Positions 10,302-20,268 of a DNA stretch of 64,000 nt are shown here, one piece after another; position 1 is the first letter of the stretch, and each line of letters opens with the position of its first letter. The DNA comes from Sphaerulina vaccinii. Lineage: Eukaryota > Ascomycota > Dothideomycetes > Mycosphaerellales > Mycosphaerellaceae. The stretch covers positions 682,001-746,000 of the forward strand of contig JAKUDP010000028.1 in NCBI GenBank assembly GCA_022570795.1, in the 5' to 3' direction. A program made the position numbers and the translations under genes. The notes under the pieces were generated by a model. That model was not told where the DNA came from. It saw only the letters and a list, made by a program, of their open reading frames with translations, and did not search any database.

Positions 10302-11318
10302 GGAATGGCTTCCTCAAATGCCGACTTCGGGCAACGCATTGTCTGCTCTGCTAGGAGTCTTCTATCGACAATCTCCAGCGTGCCTGAAAATGTAGGCGAC
10401 CTAGGCTTCAACCATTTTGGTACAAAACAGACTCTGGAATCCGCGCAATCGCCAGGAGCTGTAATCCCAACAGACTTCTCCAGAAATGCCTTGTCAAGGG
10501 TCTCTGCAAGTCAATCGTTTCGAAGCGCCGCGGGAGCAGTCGATATTGTCGAGTACGATTACCAAGATTTCGTCACTAGCTCTGCGATCGCCTTGCCCAA
10601 GACTGGTGTGGATGACGATGAATTGATAAGACCTGGAGAGAATGAGCAATGGGAAAGGCTTTGGACTCGTAAGTTCATGCCGTGCACGCCCGAGCTGCAT
10701 TTTGCCAACACAACTCCAATCTGGAAACGAGCTTCTACAGGTAAGGTGGTCCACAGCTCAAGCGGGACACCAGAATGGAGCTGGGAACATGAATGGAGAA
10801 GGATCAATAAGCATCTGTGGCGCGAGGAGTCGAAACGAGAACCACGAGCTGCGAGAGAACTTGCCGACTCCACAAGCAACTCAATTGTCAACAAAATCGA
10901 CCTTGACTACGACCGGCCTTCACCATTGGCACGTCTACTTCAAATTACGCAACATCTAGTGTCGAGTGGAGACAACGAAGAGACCAAGTGGCCGCAGAAC
11001 TGGGACATGGCACAGCATGGACGCTGTGATTGGAATGTTGATGATCAGCCGCAATGCCAGAACGAGCAAGAATCTTGGTACTTCTCTTGCGATCGGACTG
11101 CTTGCCATCATACATTGCTTCGTGCGAATGAGAACCTCACCTTGGAAATTTCGCAAAGGGTATGCGTCCATGAGAATTGTGCTTACGTATCCGATACCGT
11201 AGAGAGCTGGCTCCGACATATAACGTCACCACATCATGAGCTGCAGAATGTTAATCTGAGTGATGAGGAGGAGAAGAATCGGAGCGGCTATGGGCTTGAC
11301 AGTGAGGTTATCCCGTGA
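10302..11318 (+). CDS. Hypothetical protein, 5' end and 3' end uncertain
   Basis: An open frame runs from 9960 to 11318, but its first in-frame ATG is at 10302. The real start is therefore either there or in an upstream exon; CCTATTCCAG at about 9975-9984 would serve as an acceptor. From 10302 it encodes 338 aa, polar and tryptophan-rich (EWSWEHEWRRINKHLW), with scattered cysteines near the end (CDWN, CQN, FSCDRTACHH, VCVHENCAYV) that could form a metal site. The stop overlaps a GTGAGT donor at 11315. Splicing to 11354 would instead add RYCSHCRSVAHSP and end near 11437, but that intron is only 39 nt. I recognise no family. It may be a lineage-specific gene. The 230 bases between NPR3 and 9960 show no other gene. 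Confidence 0.45.
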   Translation, partial: GMASSNADFGQRIVCSARSLLSTISSVPENVGDLGFNHFGTKQTLESAQSPGAVIPTDFSRNALSRVSASQSFRSAAGAVDIVEYDYQDFVTSSAIALPKTGVDDDELIRPGENEQWERLWTRKFMPCTPELHFANTTPIWKRASTGKVVHSSSGTPEWSWEHEWRRINKHLWREESKREPRAARELADSTSNSIVNKIDLDYDRPSPLARLLQITQHLVSSGDNEETKWPQNWDMAQHGRCDWNVDDQPQCQNEQESWYFSCDRTACHHTLLRANENLTLEISQRVCVHENCAYVSDTVESWLRHITSPHHELQNVNLSDEEEKNRSGYGLDSEVIP

Positions 11319-11581
11319 GTTCTGCAGATGCAGCCCTCTGACGTGATCAATAGAAGGTACTGCTCGCACTGCCGGAGTGTGGCTCATTCGCCGCAAAAGG
11401 CAGAGTCTACGGCTCGATCTCCAGTACGGTCTAGGTAGCTATACACGTCCAGAGATCGATACTTCGCAGGGTTATGAACGTTGGTCGACAGGACCTTTGG
11501 ATAGGGATTGAGACTCGCCATCCTAGTGTATAAGTTATCAACCCCGTCTATCTCCTGGCTTTGAGATGCTGCTAGCTATCA

Positions 11582-11896
11582 TCAGAAACATATGGCACCA
11601 GAATAGCTGCGGTCCCACGGTAGCTCTGGAGCTTGTCGCCGTAAACTGTCGCTGCATCTAAATGCCCAGTGTTTATAAGACTGCTGAGATCTATGCTTTA
11701 GAGTAGACTGTCTAGTCAAGGGTGTCTCTTGTTCATTGACGAGCTTGTTGCTTTCAGCAAGCTCTCTCTCCGAGACTTTCCACTTGCAGTACTCAGTAAA
11801 GTACTTGAGAACTTCAGCCTTGGTGCCTGATAATTGGCTCTCGGGACGATCATCGCGCGATGCAACAACTTTAGCGCATCTCCGACTTCTGTACAT
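11582..11896 (-). CDS. Possible small hypothetical protein (104 codons)
   Basis: Minus-strand frame from an ATG at 11896. Its first 60 codons read like coding sequence, charged and helix-prone (SGTKAEVLKYFTEYCKWKV, SERELAESNKLVNEQ), and then become less convincing. It starts only 48 bp from the divergent plus-strand gene at 11945, which is tight. It could be an exon of a longer gene or a leader region by chance. No family resemblance. Confidence 0.25.
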   Translation of the reverse strand: MYRSRRCAKVVASRDDRPESQLSGTKAEVLKYFTEYCKWKVSERELAESNKLVNEQETPLTRQSTLKHRSQQSYKHWAFRCSDSLRRQAPELPWDRSYSGAICF

Positions 11897-11944
11897 GCAC
11901 CTCACTCACACGTACCTCTCGTATCATTTTCGCGGAAACTCACC

Positions 11945-12570
11945 ATGCAGTCTCTACTCTTCTCATCCCGGCCACATACGACGCGGGTCACGTTGGCTGC
12001 CAGCAAGAGGTTCAACTCATCACAAGCCGAAGTCGGCGGGAGCTTTGTCAAACGATTGACGTTCTTCAAAGTAGCCAAGGAAGAGGATATCCAAGCAGTA
12101 CTGAAGGCATACGAGATCCTAAGAAGTAAGGCTCTTCGTGTAAGTCAGCTCTCCTCGTTTTCCTGAAAACAGTGCGAGGAACGAGCGGAACTTCTCGTTC
12201 AGTCGCGAGGATCTTTCTCGATGTTCTCGTGTTCTCATGCTAAACGATGGACTTGACACTGAATGATGGACATAACAGGACGGGAGACCTTACATAGTGT
12301 CTAACACCTCACGGCGGATCCTGAATACATCATCGCCGCTGAGCGAAGGTTATACCATCGCTTCACAGTCCATCTTCAGAAACCATGACGATCACGCTTT
12401 CTATGATTCACAATGCACAGCTCATAAGGAGTTGAAGGTAAGATACCCTTTCTCTTTCCATTGAGATGCCGATCGTTCTAATGAAGGACAACTAGAAAAC
12501 GACGAGCAGAGTGCGCACGGGAGTCATGACCGTGGTGACTGAAGGACAATGGCCCGAGCCCGAACTATGA
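11945..12570 (+). CDS. Stress-responsive A/B barrel (Dabb) domain protein, probably mitochondrial
   Basis: Three exons, 11945..12139, 12279..12437 and 12496..12570, give 142 aa. The first 30 residues are basic and hydroxylated without acids (MQSLLFSSRPHTTRV..KRFNSS), typical of a mitochondrial targeting presequence. The remainder is one Dabb domain: FVKRLTFFKVAKEEDIQAVLKAYEILR, then GRPYIVSN, the conserved GYTIASQSIFRNHDDHAFYDSQCTAHKELK, and a final strand RTGVMTVVTE. Proteins with this ferredoxin-like fold form small dimers. Some are stress-induced and others catalyse polyketide cyclisation, but a single stand-alone domain of this size cannot be given a substrate. Introns are GTAAGT..AACAG (139 nt) and GTAAGA..ACTAG (58 nt), both between codons. 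Confidence 0.85.
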
Positions 12571-12889
12571 GCTGCAGGAGTTGCAGCCCGAGACGTTACC
12601 GGTCCGCGGCGTGGATTCCAGCCTTCGTGCCTTGATGTGCCGCACGCAAGAACCTGGTAGAGGCCTGACGAGAGGCCTGTGTTCCCCTCCCAGCAGCCAG
12701 AAAGGAGTGCCTGGACTTGGTTGTTGACATGCATATCATCCTGGACTTGCAGGGATCATCGTATAGGCTTTAGGACCGCGATCCTCGCAAGATCCACCTT
12801 GCTCCATACAGGTTACCTGCAACCCATTCGTGCCATTCGTAAGATCCTTCACAGCGAGCCTGACCAACTCTCTCCATAGCCTGCGATAC
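12571..12889. other. Convergent 3' intergenic region
   Basis: Lies between the ends of the Dabb gene (plus) and the DUF6914-like gene (minus). I see nothing coding here; it should hold both 3' UTRs and polyadenylation signals. Confidence 0.5.
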
Positions 12890-13520
12890 TCAAGGCTCAA
12901 GCTCCACATCGCTTAGCAGATCCCAAGTCGGCACTTTGGCACGATCAAATGTTCCAACTCCTTTGCCATCAAACCTATGCTGTGCGGTTTTCTCGTCCGC
13001 ATACTGTCAGGAGTTAACAGGTGTCGGGCCTTGCTCTCTGCGGGTCTCTTACCCACAAGGCAGTATGTCGTACTGTTTCCCAATCGAGCTCACTGGCGCC
13101 GAGTACGCCATCTTCTCTTGTCAACCTCTCCAATGCATCTCTCGTCCAGCTAACGCTGTTCCAACCTCCCGCATCCCCGTGCTTCTTCACCCTCGTCCCG
13201 CGCAGGACTTCCAATAGCCGCTCTGTGTCGATGACCTTTGATATGACAATGCGAACCAGAATCGAGTCAACAGCCGTCAACCAGATGCTGCGCTCTTCAA
13301 ATTCGAAGCTTAGTCTGGTAATCTCCTTGCCTTTTATGCTGTCGTCAAAGGTGATGATGTCCTTGGCATGACATTTGGTTCCCTGTGAGGACTTGTTCTC
13401 GTGTTTTGGGCCAATGAGCAGTGCCCAATGATACTTGTCTTCTCTTCCAGGCATGCTAGGCTTCGTACCAGCAGTGCGGGTATAGAGAGCGAGATAGAGA
13501 CGGTCTTTATTGCGAGGCAT
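12890..13520 (-). CDS. DUF6914-like fungal protein
   Basis: Two exons, 13520..13053 and 13003..12890, give 193 aa. The intron is GTAAGA..CTGACAG (49 nt). It joins TALW to YADEKTAQHRFDGKG, so the shorter unspliced version ending ARPDTC is an intron read-through. The start MPRNKDRLYLALYTR and YHWALLIGPKHE, with KCHAKD a little further on, recall the widespread fungal family I know as DUF6914 (from memory; no database check). A conserved HWAL motif and a CHAKD-like motif suggest a compact globular domain of unknown function. There is no signal peptide or membrane segment. Such proteins are often lineage-expanded in ascomycetes. Confidence 0.75.
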
Positions 13521-14093
13521 TGGGATAGAAGGGAAAACAGCAGGACAAGAATGAAGTGAACTACAAACTGATCAGGTCAATGGAGAAGCTAAAAGAGAAA
13601 GCTTGTAGCTCGCTGGCAAAGGCAGAGAGCACCATAACTATGGGCAGCATCGCGAGATGCCGGCGTATAGTCAGTGCTGACGGTCTGGCTGGAGAGTCTT
13701 GTTCGTGTTCATGGGTCAGGGGACTGTGCCGCTTTCGCTTCCCAAAGATGCTTTATCGGTCTCTGAGCGATTCGTGCATGGGAACTTGGCAGTTCGTGAC
13801 GTGCAACACCGAGCGTGCATGTGGTGGAGGACATCCTGGGCCTCCTCTTCGTCTTCGTCTTGCCTTGCCTGCGCCGCATGCGGAACACAGTCCCAAGATC
13901 CTGGAGGGTTGCATTTGACAGAGCTACAACGCTGTCCAAAGCGTGATGAGAAAGTCAACAAGGTGAAGTGAAACAGCCTTGAAAGACCCCACCATTGCCG
14001 CCGCCGCCAAGCAATATTTTTCGAAGAAAGCACGAACAGAGACACGTCCATCACGCACTCCCACAACACTTCTCCACCAACAACATCGCCACC
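13521..14093. promoter_or_regulatory. Divergent upstream region of DUF6914-like gene and eIF3d
   Basis: 573 bp between two starts that point apart. It holds the leaders and promoters of both genes. The last 100 bases before the eIF3d ATG are rich in CAAC/CACC and end CACCATG, a typical fungal leader with good start context. No other gene is supported. Confidence 0.5.
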
Positions 14094-15884
14094 ATGCCCG
14101 GACTACCACCTGGACTGCTCGAGGCTATTGAGGCGCTGCCCTCGTCGGACACATGGGGTCCGCCGACTACCACCGAAACGACGCTGAACGGCATCCCGTA
14201 TGCGCCGTTCTCCAAAGGCGACAAGCTAGGTCGCATGGCGGACTGGACTGCCGAAGGCAAGGAACGCGAAGGACGCGGTGGTCGTGCGCAGTATAACAAC
14301 CGCTACCGCGACCAGGTGTATGGCGCTACAGGCCTGCAGACAGCGTTTCAGATCGAGGGCACCAACGAGGAGAGTTCCTTCTCTCTGGTCGATCGAAGCC
14401 AGCCTACTACACGCGGCAGGGGCTTTGGCAGGGGCTCGGCTGTCTTTGGACGTGGACGTGGTGCTCGAGGAGGTGCGCCTGGCCAGCGAGGTGGACGTGG
14501 TACGTTCCAGCGTGTCGGTGGTCGTGGCGGACAGCAGCAGTACGACTCAAGAGGTGGCAGAGGTGGCCGTGGTGGACGCCGCGGGGGCTGGAAGGACTGG
14601 GACAAACCACAGCGCAATCGTGAGGCTTCGGTGCAGCCTAAGGATAGCTGGCGCATGCTGGATGAGATTGATTTCAACCGTCTGCAGAAGCTCAACTTGG
14701 ACACTGGAGAAGGCGAGGACTTGGACGACTATGGCTTCCTGTACTACTATGACCGAACGTATGATAAGCAGCCTGGTGCGGCAACGAGCATGAGGAAACT
14801 CACAGTTCTGGAGCGCGCTGCATACAATGTCACCACCTCCAGTGACCCAGTCATTCAGGAGCTGGCCGACAAGGACGAGGCGCAAATCTTTGCAGCCGAC
14901 AATATTCTTTCCATGCTCATGTGCGCTCCTCGCAGTGTTTACAGTTGGGACATCATTATGCTCAAGCAAGGGAACAAGATTTACATCGACAAACGTGAGG
15001 GTAGCAGTCTGGATATGGTCACAGTAAACGAAAATGCTGCTGATGCACCTCTGGAAATCAGTGAGGGCAACAAAGACCAAATCAATGCACCAGGTGCACT
15101 CAAGGACGAGGCCACGCACATCAACAACATCTTCCCACTGCAGGTCGTGCAAGAATCAGAGACCTCGAAGCGCGACATGAACCACGAGCATCCGTTCTAC
15201 GACCCTGCTTCTGAGACTGACCCACCTGCCAGCAAGGCTTACAAGTACCGCCGCTTTGACCTTTCCCTTGAAGCAGATGCTGAGCCGCTTCACTTGATTG
15301 TTCGATCTGAGCTTGATGCTGTGGTCAAGAACAACATCTCGGGCGAAGATCAGTTCCTTACAATCAAGGCGCTCAACGAATTCGACAACAAGGCGCAAGG
15401 TAGTGGAGGCGCTCTTGATTGGAGAAGCAAGCTGGCCTCACAGCGTGGAGCTGTTGTTGCCACTGAAATGAAGAATAACTCTTGCAAGCTTGCTCGATGG
15501 ACGACGCAAGCTATCCTTGCAAAGGCCGATCTCATGAAACTTGGGTGAGTCCAGATTGTCGAATTGATATACTTCTATATGCTAACGCCCCGATCAAGAT
15601 TCGTTTCTCGTGCCAACCCCAAGTCGACGACTGAGCATGTTGTCCTTGGTGTTTTGGGTTACAAGCCACGCGAGTTCGCATCGCAGATGAACTTGAACCT
15701 GAACAATGGCTGGGCAATTGTTCGTACCTTCGTTGACATGGTCATGAAGGAAGATGATGGCAAGTACGTTCTGGTCAAGGATCCTAATAAGCCAACGATC
15801 CGTCTCTACAACGTACCACCCAATACATTCGAAGAAGACGACGTAGAGGCCCAGAGCACGATACCGGAGGGCGATGATGAGTAG
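14094..15884 (+). CDS. eif3d: Translation initiation factor eIF3 subunit D
   Basis: Subunit of the eIF3 complex on the 40S ribosome; eIF3d contacts mRNA and can bind the cap. Two exons, 14094..15544 and 15599..15884, give 578 aa, the family's usual size. The 54-nt intron (GTGAGT..ATCAAG) has a perfect GCTAAC branch site and joins LMKLG to FVSRANPKST. Landmarks: GIPYAPFSKGDKLGRMADWT near the start; an RGG-rich RNA-contacting region at about residues 100-170; MLDEIDFNRLQKLNL; VYSWDIIMLKQGNKIYIDKR; YRRFDLSLE; and the C-terminal HVVLGVLGYKPREFASQMNL with a short acidic tail. Start chosen at CACCATG. Confidence 0.96.
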
Positions 15885-16771
15885 AACTCTGGCGATGACG
15901 AACACAATACGACCTATGTAGGTTGTGGAGGTCGTAGGGATTGACGAGTGTGAAGAGTGTGACTTGCAGTGGTCGCTAGCAACTGTCGCTGTGGACAGGA
16001 GTGTTAGCTATACTACCTGGAAGGAAATGCAGCATTATAAAAGCAGACTTCTCGTGCGAGAGTGCGCACGGAGAACAACCCAACATGGGAAAGACACAAT
16101 GCCCGCAGTCTATAGATCTGCCATCTACATTGCTGCAAGAACACAGTGCCCCTCTTCAGAATCATGAGACTTGAGTTCTGGATCCAGAACTGTCGTGTGC
16201 TACGCCAACCATCAACGGGTATACTACTGACTTAGGCGCGATGTGATGAATGAGATGTAGTCTGTCGCGTCCGCCTAGTCACACTCATTTCCTGCCCGAC
16301 ATAACCACTTTAGCGCCAAACAAACACATGCCTGAATCTCAACAATGCCATTGTAACTTGTACGACATCAATCCTTAAGAACGTGCCTTCTACTACAGCA
16401 TATCGCGAACTTGGAGTTCGTCACAGGAACCACAAAGCGCCGGACAGAGGCTGCGGACATTGAAGGCAGACTTCGATCACACTTCCCGCGAGTTTGCGCA
16501 AACAGCCCACCAGCGAGCTACCTCACTTTCGAAGAGCTTTGCGCTACCATTCAAGGAAATATAACTCTGCAGCATTATACTCGATATACAACAACTTTTA
16601 CTACCTCGAACGGCTACGAGTCAAGGCCCAGGCAACGTTCAACATTGCACATTCCCCATTTACTTGACACCAAAGCTCAGGCGTACCGGGGCCGCCTGTA
16701 TCACCACGGAGAGAGGTGCCTGAGGAGATAGTCTGGTGGATCTCACTCAAACCTTTCCAAGCAGTCACACC
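15885..16771. other. Intergenic, 0.89 kb
   Basis: 3' side of eIF3d and upstream region of the coiled-coil gene. Short open frames here (for example 16411..16731 on the plus strand) have no family resemblance or codon pattern of a gene. The stretch just before 16772 is a pyrimidine/adenine-rich leader ending CACCATG. Confidence 0.4.
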
Positions 16772-17761
16772 ATGGCTACAGACGGTGAGGCCTTTGGCCA
16801 GCTCGAGACCGCCCTCAGACGTCAAATCAAGGACACACTGGACGGCGTCAACTCATCATACGATAAACTCGACAATCGTGTCCAAACCATAGAGCAACGA
16901 ATTCCAAAGAACCTTCGGTTCCGACTGAAGGCAGTTGAGGACCACGTCAAGGCACAGGAAACCATTAACAGTAGCCAACCCGTGGCCCGGTCGACATCAC
17001 AAGAGTACCATGCATTATCCGCAAAGGTGAAGTCCATCGATGCTGATGTGACCTCTCTACTCACAAGCAAGCTCTCGGCCATCCAATTTCAGCTCGACGC
17101 TCACAAGCGAGAGCTACAAGCTCTCAAGAAGAAAAATTCTGCTTCGCAGGGAGATTCCGTTGCCGACGACTTGATGCAGCGTGTGAATATGCTCGAAAGC
17201 CAGGAAAGAGCCAAAGCACCACTGCAAATCTGGTCCGTGGATGACATTGCAAAGGAATTGCTGCAGCGTCTCGCGAAAGGACAACAATTGAACTCGCCTG
17301 AACTTGCAGAGAGACTTCACCTAGCCACTGCCGCCGGAACGACTCCCACCACAGAGACGGAGGAGACTGCACGGGAGAGCCTCTCATCCCAGACCGCAAG
17401 TCGTGAGCCAGAAGCAGAGACAAAGAATCGTAAGCGAGTGGCACCTGCTCCGTCTTCTTCGCTACGCTCCGAATCCGACGGCGCAGAAGACATCATCTAC
17501 GAAGAGCCAGCGTCAAAGCGTTCTAAATCTACCCCATCAGCGACTAGGACTTCTCCTCGCAGGATCTCGAGCATTTTCAAAGCAGCCAAGTCTGCCAGCT
17601 CACAGCCAATCACGGAAGCTGAACTTACGGCGAAGCAAATCGAGGCTATACTGCAGGACGAACCGCGTAGATCTTCTCGACCGCCAAAGCCCTCTCAGAA
17701 CCCCGATTTCATGACATGGCTTGAGGTCAAGGCAGCCAAAAGAGTGAGGTCGTCTAGCTAG
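16772..17761 (+). CDS. Hypothetical coiled-coil, nuclear-type protein
   Basis: A single-exon gene of 329 aa; the start is at CACCATG. Residues 1-150 are heptad-like and helix-forming (LETALRRQIKDTLDGV, LDNRVQTIEQRI, LDAHKRELQALKKKN), so an extended coiled coil is likely. After a linker the C-terminal 130 residues are Ser/Arg/Lys-rich with several basic clusters that resemble nuclear signals (KNRKRVAP, ASKRSKS, SPRR) and an acidic IIYEEP motif. The end PDFMTWLEVKAAKRVRSSS may be a short conserved motif. I recognise no family. The layout would suit a chromatin- or kinetochore-linked scaffold, but that is a guess from composition only. Confidence 0.7.
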   Translation: MATDGEAFGQLETALRRQIKDTLDGVNSSYDKLDNRVQTIEQRIPKNLRFRLKAVEDHVKAQETINSSQPVARSTSQEYHALSAKVKSIDADVTSLLTSKLSAIQFQLDAHKRELQALKKKNSASQGDSVADDLMQRVNMLESQERAKAPLQIWSVDDIAKELLQRLAKGQQLNSPELAERLHLATAAGTTPTTETEETARESLSSQTASREPEAETKNRKRVAPAPSSSLRSESDGAEDIIYEEPASKRSKSTPSATRTSPRRISSIFKAAKSASSQPITEAELTAKQIEAILQDEPRRSSRPPKPSQNPDFMTWLEVKAAKRVRSSS

Positions 17762-17911
17762 ATGCATGAATTATCACTTTTTGTGTATACTGTTCTCTTC
17801 CGTTGGATTAGCAGAGCGAAGGAGTTGGGTATTCCCGTACGTGCATGGCTGCGAGCGATCGTTTGGGAAGTTAATCGGGCTGCTTTGTGTAACTACGCAT
17901 TGGCATACGTC

Positions 17912-18878
17912 CTATATAGGAATGCTGACAGGATTCATGACTGAAGATCCACCATCAATGATCATATTCGCACCAGTCACATAGCTCGAAAATCCACTAG
18001 CAAGAAATCCAGCCACACGTGCAACTTCCTGAGGAGTACCAGGTCTCTCCAAGCCAATGATCTCCTTCTGTTTCTCTTTGCTCTGTAGACTGGCAGGTGG
18101 AAGCTGATGCTGCAAGCCACGCTTGTCTTGCTTTTCGAGGTCAATTCCAATATCTATCTGGCCTGGAGATATGCAATTGATTCTGACTCCAGTGCCTTTG
18201 AGAGTTGCCACTCCGGATCGCACGACTCCAAGTGCTGCGTGCGAAGCCATTGTGAATGCTGGGCCCCAGCATCCTCCAGTAGTCGATGCAACAGAGGAGA
18301 CGACGATGATGGATCCATAGGCTTGGTCTTTTGGGGCAGCGTTGGCATAGTTGCCTTTTGGTGTCGTTTTCAGCATTGCTGGGGGCGCGTACTTCAGAGC
18401 GAAGAAGGGTGCCTGTGCGGTGTCAGTATAGATCGTATGTAAATATTCAGATGGTACTTACCATGCTGTTCGCCTCGAAGAGCTTGTACAGATCTGCAGG
18501 TGTGGTGTCTGCTATTGAAGAGGGGCCAAGAAGGCCAGAAGATGTCACATAAACATCCAATCGTCCCCAGGCATTGAGCACATCGTCAATAAGTGCTAGA
18601 GTATCCTGCTCTTCAGCAAGCTTGAATGGATATCCAATAACTTTGGTATTTGGAAATCGTTTGTTGACTTCTTCCTCCAAGCCCGAGAAGTTGTCCTTGG
18701 AAGTCGATGAGCAGGCATAGATACATGCTGCCCCATGTGCTGCCAACTCCAGTACAATCGCTTTGCCAACTGGTTGAGTGGCTCCAGTCACAACGCAGAT
18801 GAAGCCATACAGCTTTCCGTCTGATCGATAAGGCGAGAAATCAGCGGATTCCTGGTGAGCACTGTTGACAGCGGCCAT
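17912..18878 (-). CDS. Short-chain dehydrogenase/reductase-like protein with degenerate active site
   Basis: Two exons, 18878..18462 and 18412..17912, give 305 aa; the 49-nt intron is GTAAGT..CGCACAG. The fold is SDR: the nucleotide-binding start VVTGATQPVGKAIVLELAAHGA, the GRLDVYVTSSG strand (in place of the usual NNAG), SIIVVSSVAS, and the closing block SGFSSYVTGANMIIDGG. The catalytic YxxxK position reads TMASH (Tyr to Thr, Lys to His), and the glycine motif TGATQPVG lacks the middle Gly of TGxxxGxG. Normal SDR catalysis therefore looks unlikely; it may bind a nucleotide or act as a regulator. An in-frame ATG 75 nt upstream (18953) would add 25 residues; the start at 18878 was preferred for its position just before the domain. 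Confidence 0.85.
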
Positions 18879-19356
18879 GATTTTCTGATCCTTCTTCTTG
18901 TCGATGATGCTCAGCAGAAAAGAATAACATGCTTCTGAGCCACATGGCAGCAAGATGCAGCCGTGCAGCCTGTAGAATTAGGTTATGATGCAGGTGAGTT
19001 CGTCCAGCTCCACGGAGAAAGAAGCACTATTGCTGATAAGGATAAGGAGCATGTGTCAGCGGAAATGCATCGATGGCTACTTGCTCTTATGCAGTGGTGT
19101 TTATACACGCAAGCTTCTCAGGTCCGAGTCAACTTCATTGTTGGTTGCTGCCCTTGATTCTGTGACAATGTTAATAGCTCGACGTCGTGAGTGTTGATGG
19201 CCAGGAAGACTCGGTTGCATAGAACGGCAGAACTGTGCTGTTCTCTAGAATACGCCACTCGGTATGCAATATGCCAGGAAGCCTCGCCTATTGTGGTAGC
19301 CACCTGCAAGTGAGAACGATCGCCTCCTCCTTCTCTTCTCTTCTCCTCTCCTCGCC
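18879..19356. promoter_or_regulatory. Divergent upstream region of the SDR-like gene and cytidine deaminase
   Basis: 478 bp between two starts that point apart. It has a strong pyrimidine tract (CTCCTCCTTCTCTTCTC) just before the deaminase ATG at 19357, a usual feature of fungal core promoters and leaders. No gene is supported inside it. Confidence 0.5.
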
Positions 19357-20028
19357 ATGTCAGATTCGCCCGACTTCCAGCGTGGTCATGCCCGTCACGA
19401 AACCGCACTGATACACGGCTTGTCGCAGGCAGAAGTGCAGAAGCTGTCAGAATCATGCGTGGAAGCAAAATCGCGCGCGTATTGTAAGGCAGTACGGGCT
19501 AGTCTCGAAATGTAGCAGGACACTGATGGACATTTCTGAACAGGCCCATATTCCAAGTTCAGAGTTGGTGCTTCGTTGCTGCTGAGAGGCGGTGAAGTAG
19601 TGCTAGGCGCCAATGTCGAGAATGCAGCATATCCCGTTGGCACCTGTGCCGAGCGAACAGCCATTGGGACCGCTGTTGTCCAGCATGTAAGGCATAGGAG
19701 AGTCAGTGGCGATCGTGAAGACCTTACTGATGTATAGCAGGGAGCAAAGAGAGGTGATATTCGAGCGATAGCAGTGTCGACAGACATCAGTCCGCCTGCC
19801 AGCCCCTGCGGAATGTGTCGACAATTCATCAGAGAGTTCTGCGAGGTGTGTATGGAAAGGCCTGGTAAATCGGTCCCTGATGCTAACAAGATATTGATAC
19901 AGCCCAACACGCCAATTCTCATGTATGACAAGGACAATAAGTCGTTGGTCATGACGCTTGAGCAACTGCTGCCCATGTCGTTCGGACCAGACCAACTGTT
20001 GCCAACCGATCAGCTTCGGTCTCTGTGA
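19357..20028 (+). CDS. cdd1: Cytidine deaminase
   Basis: Deaminates cytidine and deoxycytidine to uridine and deoxyuridine in pyrimidine salvage. Four exons, 19357..19483, 19544..19686, 19741..19845 and 19903..20028, give 166 aa. The zinc ligands and catalytic Glu are present: VGTCAERTA (Cys-Ala-Glu) and PCGMCRQFIREFC (PCxxC). Other landmarks are AYCPYSKFRVGASLL, VLGANVENAAYP and the C-terminal LMYDKD with VMTLEQLLPMSFGPDQL. The last intron (GTGTGT..GATACAG, with a GCTAAC branch site) is 57 nt long with no in-frame stop, so a transcript that keeps it would insert 19 residues between FCE and PNTPILMYD. The family has no insert at that point, so splicing is the better reading. Confidence 0.94.
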
Positions 20029-20268
20029 TGTAGCCTCTCATCACCTCAAAAGAGGTGCTACATTTCAACCATAGCCAACTTATTTTCATACTAGAGTAGA
20101 TCTGAGAGCAATGAATCCATAGTATAGCATAGCATGCATAGCATAGCGAATATATGCTTCGATGATGACGTCGAGCCGATGTCGCTGTCGCTGGAGCATG
20201 TGAAGTACATGCACGCGTAGAATTATTCTGTCCTTTGCCATCGCGATACTACATCCATTGTCTTGAAG

